Positions 15,203-19,724 of a stretch of 19,724 nt of DNA are shown here, one piece after another. The stretch spans positions 1 to 19,724 of the forward strand of contig JAEEXV010000213.1 of the NCBI GenBank assembly GCA_016287975.1, written 5' to 3'. Within the stretch, counting starts at the first letter, position 1. Each line of letters starts with the position of its first letter. The notes under the pieces are model-generated. The model was given only the letters and a program-made list of their open reading frames with translations, was not told where the DNA came from and ran no database searches. The position numbers and the translations under genes were made by a program. This DNA is from Lentisphaeria bacterium. GTDB taxonomy: Bacteria; Verrucomicrobiota; Lentisphaeria; Oligosphaerales; Oligosphaeraceae.

Positions 15203-17440
15203 ATGGAGATCCAGGATTTGCCGATGGGGCGTTCGCGGGAGCCAGTGGAGCTGCCGCATTTCCCGACGCGCTGGCAGGCGGTGCTGTGGCGGAACTGGCG
15301 GCAGGTGCCCGCGGAGCGAATCGCCGCCGTGCTGGGCTGCGGGGTGGAAACCTTGCGGCGGGAGGCGGCGGCCCTGGGGCTGGACGGGGCGGCGGCGCCA
15401 GACGAGGGCTGGCTGCGGCTGGGCTACCAGACCGTCATCCGCCAGAACTGGCATCTCTTGAACTATGCCCAGTTGCTGCAGTTGCTGGGCTGGTCGGCCG
15501 ACCGCCTGGCGATGGTGCTCAAGGAGGAGGACTTCTTCTGGGTGAAACTGGGTCAGTTGAAGCCCGCGTGCGCCGAGGTGCGCTGGGCACCACTGACGCC
15601 TGCGCAGCGGGAGGCGACGGAGCGCTTTCGGGGGCGCTGGCGGCGCCATGTCGGGGAGGGAGATCTGCGGCGGGCGGAGGTGCCGTTCCAGTTTTCGCGG
15701 CAGTACCACGCGATGAGTCTGCCAGGGGGGCGTCCGCGCTTCGAGATGAGTTTCATCCATGCGTACGAGGCGGGCTGCGGGGATGTGTTCCTGGACATCG
15801 AGGGGCATGACCCGATGCCTGATGCGCTGCTGGAGCAGTATGCGTCGATGGGCATCACCGCGGTCTGGGTGCACGCGGTGCTCTATCTGCTGCATCCGAT
15901 CCCTGGCGCGGAGGAATACTCGGAGGGCTGGGAACGGCGACTGCGCAATCTGGGCGTGCTGGCTCGGCGCTGCCGACGGCATGGCCTCGGCATCTACCTG
16001 TATTTCAACGAACCGCGCTTTATGCCAGCGTCCTTCTACCAGATCCATCCCGAGTGGCAGGGGGCGGAAGTGCCCGGGCGGGGGTATTGCAACTGCACCA
16101 GCCGCCCTGGGCCGCTGCAGTGGATGGAGGAGGCGTACCGCGCCGTCTACACGGCTGTGCCCGAGTTGGCGGGGGCGCTGCTGATCACGATGTCGGAGAA
16201 TCCGACGCACTGCCTCAGCAAGCAGCGCCAGGACCAGTGCCCGTATTGCCGCGACAGGGATCCTGCGGAGATCATCGCGGAGGTGGTGTCGGCGGCGGAG
16301 CGCGGCATCCATGCGGCCAACCCGCAGGCGGCGGTGATCGCCGAGGACTGGGCGTGGGAGCGGAAGCGCTCCGCCGCCGAGGAGGCGGAGATTCGGCGTC
16401 AGACGGAGGGCAAGGAGTGGCTGGCCGCGCATCTGGCGGTGCTGCAGGACAAGGCGGCCTTCAAGAAGCGGGTCATCGACCGCCTGCCTGCGTCGGTCTG
16501 GTATCTGAGCATCAGCGAATGGGGCAAGCCGATCTGCGTGGGCGGGGTTCCTGGCGTGGTGCGGGACTACTCGATTTCGCAGGTCGGCCCGAGTCCAGAG
16601 GCGGTGGAGGTCTGGCGGCACGCGCAGTCGCGCGGGCTCAAGACCATCGCGAAGATCCAGATGAACAATTCGTGGGAACTCTCGGCGGTGCCGTATGTGC
16701 CAGTGCCTGGGCTGGTGGACGAGCATCTGCGGAATCTGGAGGCGTGCGGCGTGAAGGGGCTGATGCTGAGCTGGACGCTGGGCGGCTATCCTGGCGGCAA
16801 CCTGCCGCTCTTGCGGCGCTCGACGGACGAGTTGTCGGAGGCGCTCTTCACGGCGGAGGTCGCGGCGGGCGTGCGGGAGGCGTGGCGGCAGTTCGGCGAG
16901 GCCTATCGGGAGTTCCCGTTCTCGGTGCAGACGATGTACTGCGGCCCGATGAACTACGGCCCGCAGGCGCTCTTCCGCCTGAAGCCGACGGGCTACCACG
17001 GCTCCATGATCGGCTACCCGTACGACGACCTCGGCGGCTGGCGCTGCGACTACCCCGAGGAGGTCTTCGAGGAGCAGTTCCGCAAGGTCACGGACGGCTG
17101 GCGCGGCGGCCTGGAGACGCTGGCGCGGCTGGAGGGGCGGCTCAAGGCGTCCGACCAGGCGCCGTTTGCGGAGCTGCGGAACATGGCCGAGGCCGCGTAC
17201 TGCCATCTCTACAGTTCGTATCTGCAGGTGCGCTTCGTGCGGCTGCGCAACGCGGGGCGGTGGTCTGAGATCCCCGCCGTGGTGCGCGCGGAACTGTCGA
17301 ACACGCTGGCGCTGTTGCGGCTGTCGGGGCGGGATTCGCGCATCGGCTTCGAGGCGAGCAACCACTACTACTACACGCAGTCGAGCCTCATTGAGAAGAT
17401 CGTCAATTGCCAAGCCATTCTGGACACGCTGAAGGACTGA
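15203..17440 (+). CDS. Unassigned large protein: two HTH-like N-terminal repeats plus predicted TIM-barrel hydrolase
   Basis: I cannot assign a family to this protein of 745 residues. Two similar N-terminal segments (about 26-60 and 74-116) share the pattern V..(Q/R)NW followed by a short helix, LG(C/W) and a second helix; each looks like a small helix-turn-helix. The central part (about 190-620) has the alternating strand/helix texture of a TIM barrel (for example DVFLDIEG, GITAVWVHAV, GLGIYLYFNEP, GALLITMSENPTH, GVKGLMLSWTLGG). SEN at 331-333 occupies the place where GH20 enzymes have their Asp-Glu pair, and C337, C346 and C349 follow (CPYC). The C-terminal third is helical. A GGAGAGGA ribosome site precedes the ATG. 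It is cytoplasmic (no signal peptide) and lies 20 bp before the GH20-like gene. A carbohydrate-active role is likely but inferred. Confidence 0.85.
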   Translation: MEIQDLPMGRSREPVELPHFPTRWQAVLWRNWRQVPAERIAAVLGCGVETLRREAAALGLDGAAAPDEGWLRLGYQTVIRQNWHLLNYAQLLQLLGWSADRLAMVLKEEDFFWVKLGQLKPACAEVRWAPLTPAQREATERFRGRWRRHVGEGDLRRAEVPFQFSRQYHAMSLPGGRPRFEMSFIHAYEAGCGDVFLDIEGHDPMPDALLEQYASMGITAVWVHAVLYLLHPIPGAEEYSEGWERRLRNLGVLARRCRRHGLGIYLYFNEPRFMPASFYQIHPEWQGAEVPGRGYCNCTSRPGPLQWMEEAYRAVYTAVPELAGALLITMSENPTHCLSKQRQDQCPYCRDRDPAEIIAEVVSAAERGIHAANPQAAVIAEDWAWERKRSAAEEAEIRRQTEGKEWLAAHLAVLQDKAAFKKRVIDRLPASVWYLSISEWGKPICVGGVPGVVRDYSISQVGPSPEAVEVWRHAQSRGLKTIAKIQMNNSWELSAVPYVPVPGLVDEHLRNLEACGVKGLMLSWTLGGYPGGNLPLLRRSTDELSEALFTAEVAAGVREAWRQFGEAYREFPFSVQTMYCGPMNYGPQALFRLKPTGYHGSMIGYPYDDLGGWRCDYPEEVFEEQFRKVTDGWRGGLETLARLEGRLKASDQAPFAELRNMAEAAYCHLYSSYLQVRFVRLRNAGRWSEIPAVVRAELSNTLALLRLSGRDSRIGFEASNHYYYTQSSLIEKIVNCQAILDTLKD

Positions 17441-17460
17441 AACAAGGAGAAAAGACAACC

Positions 17461-19323
17461 ATGAAGAAACTGGATTACGCGATTCGCGCCGTGCAGGTCG
17501 ATCTGGCCCGCCAGATGGAGACCGTCGAGTTCCTGAAGGGCTTCATCGACTTCATCGCCGACAACCACTTCAACACCCTGTTCCTCTACCTCGAATGGCG
17601 CGTGCGCACCAAGACCTACGACATCGGCAAGGACGAGGGCTATTCGGCGGCCGAACTGCGTGGGCTGGTGCGCTACGCCCAGAAGCGCGGCGTCGAGATC
17701 ATCCCAGGGCTCGCCTGCCTCGGCCATGCGGAACTGATCCTCGAACAGGAGAAATACGCGCGCTTCGCCGAACTGCGCGACGGCGCGACGGGGCGCTTCT
17801 GGAGCCCGCGGCGCAAGGACTTCTGCCCGTCCCTGCCCGAGGTGCGGCGCTTCCTGTCGGACTACTTCACCGAGGTCGCGGCGATTTTCCCGTCGAAGTA
17901 CATCCATGTGGGCGGGGACGAGGTCTGGGACATGGGCTTCTGCCCGCTCTGCAAGGAGAAGGCGAAGGACTTTGCGGGCGAGGAGAAGCTCTACCTCGAC
18001 CATTTCCTCTTCATGCACGACCTGGTGACCCGCAAGCTGGGGCGCGAGATGATGATGTGGGACGACATGTTCGAGTACTATCCCGAGGTCCTGCCGCAAC
18101 TCCCGAAGGACATCATCATGACCTTCTGGCAGTATCAGGAAAACGCGCACTGCGACCAGGGGCATTTCGCGAACCTGGCCTTTTCCGACCGCCTCGCCGA
18201 GTATGACCGCCTGGGCTTCCGCTATCTCGTCGCGCCCGCCGACTTCAACCGCGCCAACATCGAGAGCCTGACGGACTACGCGCGCGCCCACAAGCCGCTC
18301 GGCGGGCTGCTCACCAGCTGGGTGAAGCGGACCTCGCTGCTCTACAAGCTCTACCCGCAGTTCGCCGCGGCGGGCGCGCTCTGGAGCGGCGCCGCCAGGG
18401 AGCCGGAGGAGGCCATGCAGCAGGCGGCGCAATATCTCTTCGGGCGCGACGACGCGCTCCTGACCGAGGCGCTGCGCCTCTACTGCACCACGCTCAGGCG
18501 CGCCGCCCAGATCAGCCTCGGCAACCTGATGACCGCCCCGTATTTCGGGCACGACCAGTTCCGTCCGCAGGGCTACCGCATGCTGATGGCGGCCTTCGCG
18601 CCGTATTTCAAGGCGGTGGAGACGCCGCAGGGGCAGCTTGTGCTGCAGGACATCTACGACCACTGCGTCGCCAAGGACCTGGCCGCGCGGAGCATGCAGG
18701 ACGCATGGAAGCAGTTGAACGGGCAGCCCTGCGACGACTGGGAGGCGCTGCTGGCGGAGCTGGACGGGCTTGCCGAGCGCTCCATCAAGCAGTGCAAGGT
18801 GACGCGGCGTCCCTGCGACACCGTCCACTTCGAGCGCAACTTCGCCGCCTGGCGCAAGGCGATCGCGGACTTCCGCAGCGGGGTGAAGAAGCAGGGGCTT
18901 CTTCGGGTTCTCTTCAACCTTCCCGACGGATACGGCGCGGAGAAGATCCGCATCCGCGTCCGCGCCAACGGGGCCTGGCATGAGGTCGCGGACGGCGTTC
19001 TCAAACTCGGTGAAAATGTCGCCGACCCGATGTTCTACCGCTGGTTCTTCATTCCCGCCGACCTCGCGGTCGAGGAGGTCGAGTTCACGGCGAAGGGCTT
19101 CGGCGGGCAGGGGGTCTGCCATGTCGCCGCGACCACGCGGAAGGGGACCTTCGTGCCCGCCGCCGTCAGCGCCGCCGTCGGCGCCGTCGAGCATCCGACG
19201 CATCTGCTCACGGCGGATTCCCTCTGCACGTGGCTCGGCGACACCGATGTCCTGGCCGCCTTCCACCAGCGCGAGCGCGCCGAGGTCAGGCACTCCATCA
19301 CCGTCGAGATGAAGCAGGAGTGA
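17461..19323 (+). CDS. Family 20-like glycoside hydrolase (beta-N-acetylhexosaminidase-type catalytic domain)
   Basis: This predicted glycosidase of 620 residues removes terminal N-acetylhexosamine-type sugars or a related residue. The catalytic barrel begins at residue 1 (YAIRAVQVDLAR, then NTLFLYLEWR) and contains HVGGDE (149-154), the GH20 signature with the catalytic Asp-Glu pair D153/E154. A CPLC motif (161-164) follows at once. The usual N-terminal GH20b domain is missing and there is no signal peptide, so the enzyme is probably cytoplasmic and acts on imported oligosaccharides. Residues about 380-480 are helical, and a beta-rich C-terminal domain (about 480-615) may be accessory. AAGGAG lies 11 bp before the ATG. 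It is the last gene of the operon, 20 bp after the orphan barrel protein. The substrate is uncertain. Confidence 0.88.
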   Translation: MKKLDYAIRAVQVDLARQMETVEFLKGFIDFIADNHFNTLFLYLEWRVRTKTYDIGKDEGYSAAELRGLVRYAQKRGVEIIPGLACLGHAELILEQEKYARFAELRDGATGRFWSPRRKDFCPSLPEVRRFLSDYFTEVAAIFPSKYIHVGGDEVWDMGFCPLCKEKAKDFAGEEKLYLDHFLFMHDLVTRKLGREMMMWDDMFEYYPEVLPQLPKDIIMTFWQYQENAHCDQGHFANLAFSDRLAEYDRLGFRYLVAPADFNRANIESLTDYARAHKPLGGLLTSWVKRTSLLYKLYPQFAAAGALWSGAAREPEEAMQQAAQYLFGRDDALLTEALRLYCTTLRRAAQISLGNLMTAPYFGHDQFRPQGYRMLMAAFAPYFKAVETPQGQLVLQDIYDHCVAKDLAARSMQDAWKQLNGQPCDDWEALLAELDGLAERSIKQCKVTRRPCDTVHFERNFAAWRKAIADFRSGVKKQGLLRVLFNLPDGYGAEKIRIRVRANGAWHEVADGVLKLGENVADPMFYRWFFIPADLAVEEVEFTAKGFGGQGVCHVAATTRKGTFVPAAVSAAVGAVEHPTHLLTADSLCTWLGDTDVLAAFHQRERAEVRHSITVEMKQE

Positions 19324-19383
19324 CGCGCGGATCTGCGCAGGAGGGGGGCGTTTGAGCAGCAAACAACTTGAAAAAGGCTCTGG

Positions 19384-19454
19384 GGCGGCATTCGCCGCCA
19401 TCTTCATGCCCGAAGATGTTGCCACGGCGGCCCGCCGTGGCGGTCCGACGAGCA
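19384..19454. repeat. Chain of three hairpins including a dispersed palindrome
   Basis: Downstream of the GH20-like gene, three stem-loops lie almost end to end: GGCGGC/GCCGCC (19384-19399, loop ATTC), ATCTTC/GAAGAT (19400-19417) and GCCACGGCG/CGCCGTGGC (19421-19441, loop GCC). The last, with its flank to 19454, matches 34 bp of the element at 4746-4779 and 4842-4875 with three mismatches. Loop bases differ (TCC versus GCC) while the stem is kept. The group may end or protect the operon transcript. A TTG-started frame of 63 codons crosses this stretch behind an AGGAGGGG, but runs into the heptamer array and looks non-coding. Confidence 0.6.
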
Positions 19455-19490
19455 TGAGGTGTCCAATCAGGCCGCCGCAAAACGCATCCG

Positions 19491-19637
19491 AGGACCCAGG
19501 ACCCAGGACCCAGGACCCAGGATCCAGGACCCAGGACCCATGACCCATGACCCATGACCCAGGACCCATGACCCATGACCCAGGACGCAGGACGCAGGAC
19601 CCAGGACCCAGGACCCAGGACCCATGACTCAGGAGCC
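19491..19637. repeat. Heptanucleotide tandem array, 21 units
   Basis: The block consists of 21 consecutive 7-bp units. Two main versions alternate, AGGACCC and ATGACCC, with variants AGGATCC, AGGACGC (twice), ATGACTC and AGGAGCC, the last two at the right edge. The order is five AGGA-type, two more AGGA-type, three ATGA, one AGGA, two ATGA, six AGGA-type, one ATGA and one AGGA-type. There are no spacers, so this is not CRISPR. Seven is not a multiple of three, so translation cycles through all frames. The 87 bp that follow (19638-19724) contain no gene I can support; TTTCAC at 19677 and GTGAAA at 19708 form a loose inverted pair. The whole gene-free flank is 19324-19724. Confidence 0.95.
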
Positions 19638-19724
19638 CCGGCCGCAGGCAGAAGTTCTTGGCACCGGGGACGGTAGTTTCACGATGCGAGGTTCCCCACT
19701 TGGGTTGGTGAAAGCGCCAGCCCG

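Noticed and set aside
14507..17458. 983-codon open frame on the minus strand opposite the orphan barrel gene
   Set aside because: It is rich in Arg/Pro/His/Leu without domain character, spans two real genes on the other strand, and mirrors the GC-rich third-position pattern of the plus-strand gene. It is a shadow frame.
19352..19543. Small TTG-started gene of 63 codons behind AGGAGGGG
   Set aside because: It runs through three hairpins into the heptamer array, where its tail is a translation of the repeat. No homology-like features are visible.
17371..19569. 732-codon minus-strand frame opposite the GH20-like gene
   Set aside because: The plus strand has HVGGDE and a good ribosome site; the minus frame starts inside the heptamer array with Gly-Ser-Trp-Val repeats and has no recognisable domain.
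19491..19637. CRISPR array
   Set aside because: Units are 7 bp and contiguous with no spacers, and no cas gene is nearby.

Overview
This window is GC-rich and gene-dense: 16 protein genes fill about 18.0 of 19.7 kb. I see no tRNA, rRNA, CRISPR array, transposase or phage gene. The gene content suggests a PVC-type bacterium, most likely near Lentisphaerae/Victivallales or Kiritimatiellota. Clues are a Gfo/Idh/MocA dehydrogenase beside an amidohydrolase, a hybrid GntR/LacI regulator, sugar-phosphate isomerase-like and GH20-like enzymes, and a PSP1 protein. This placement is inference; no marker gene fixes it.

Layout. 1-312: gene-free mosaic of G/C-rich repeats. 313-1344 (-): Gfo/Idh/MocA oxidoreductase, divergent from 1618-2499 (+), an amidohydrolase. 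The 273-bp gap between them holds a near-ideal sigma70 promoter for the left gene, a matching -10 segment for the right gene and three CCAWTGG palindromes. A GntR/LacI-like regulator (2554-3633) follows and overlaps a D-2-hydroxyacid dehydrogenase (3630-4610) by ATGA; together these look like a regulated sugar-acid or polyol catabolic locus. 4611-4954: gene-free, with a hairpin and a 96-bp tandem duplication. 4955-6079 (+): MscS channel, converging on a minus-strand operon.

That operon runs from 14597 down to 6125. In transcription order it encodes a UDP-glucuronate decarboxylase-like enzyme, a TIM-barrel isomerase/epimerase, ProC, a second NAD-dependent epimerase, a GlpA-like FAD oxidoreductase with a cysteine-rich tail, a PSP1 protein, an O-antigen-ligase-like membrane protein and guanylate kinase. 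Gaps are 10-70 bp and the last two junctions are 4-bp ATGA overlaps. It mixes sugar-nucleotide/surface-glycan functions with housekeeping ones.

Divergent from it, 14707-19323 (+) is a three-gene operon: a CYTH phosphatase-type protein, a 745-residue protein I cannot assign to a family (predicted TIM-barrel hydrolase with two HTH-like N-terminal repeats), and a cytoplasmic GH20-like glycosidase. The right end (19324-19724) has three abutting hairpins, the last a copy of the palindrome at 4746, and a 21-unit heptanucleotide array.

The most striking signal is compositional. The tetranucleotide CCGG is almost absent from coding DNA (15 by eye in 18 kb), with proline and alanine codons apparently chosen to avoid it, while the 4611-4954 intergenic repeats are packed with it.
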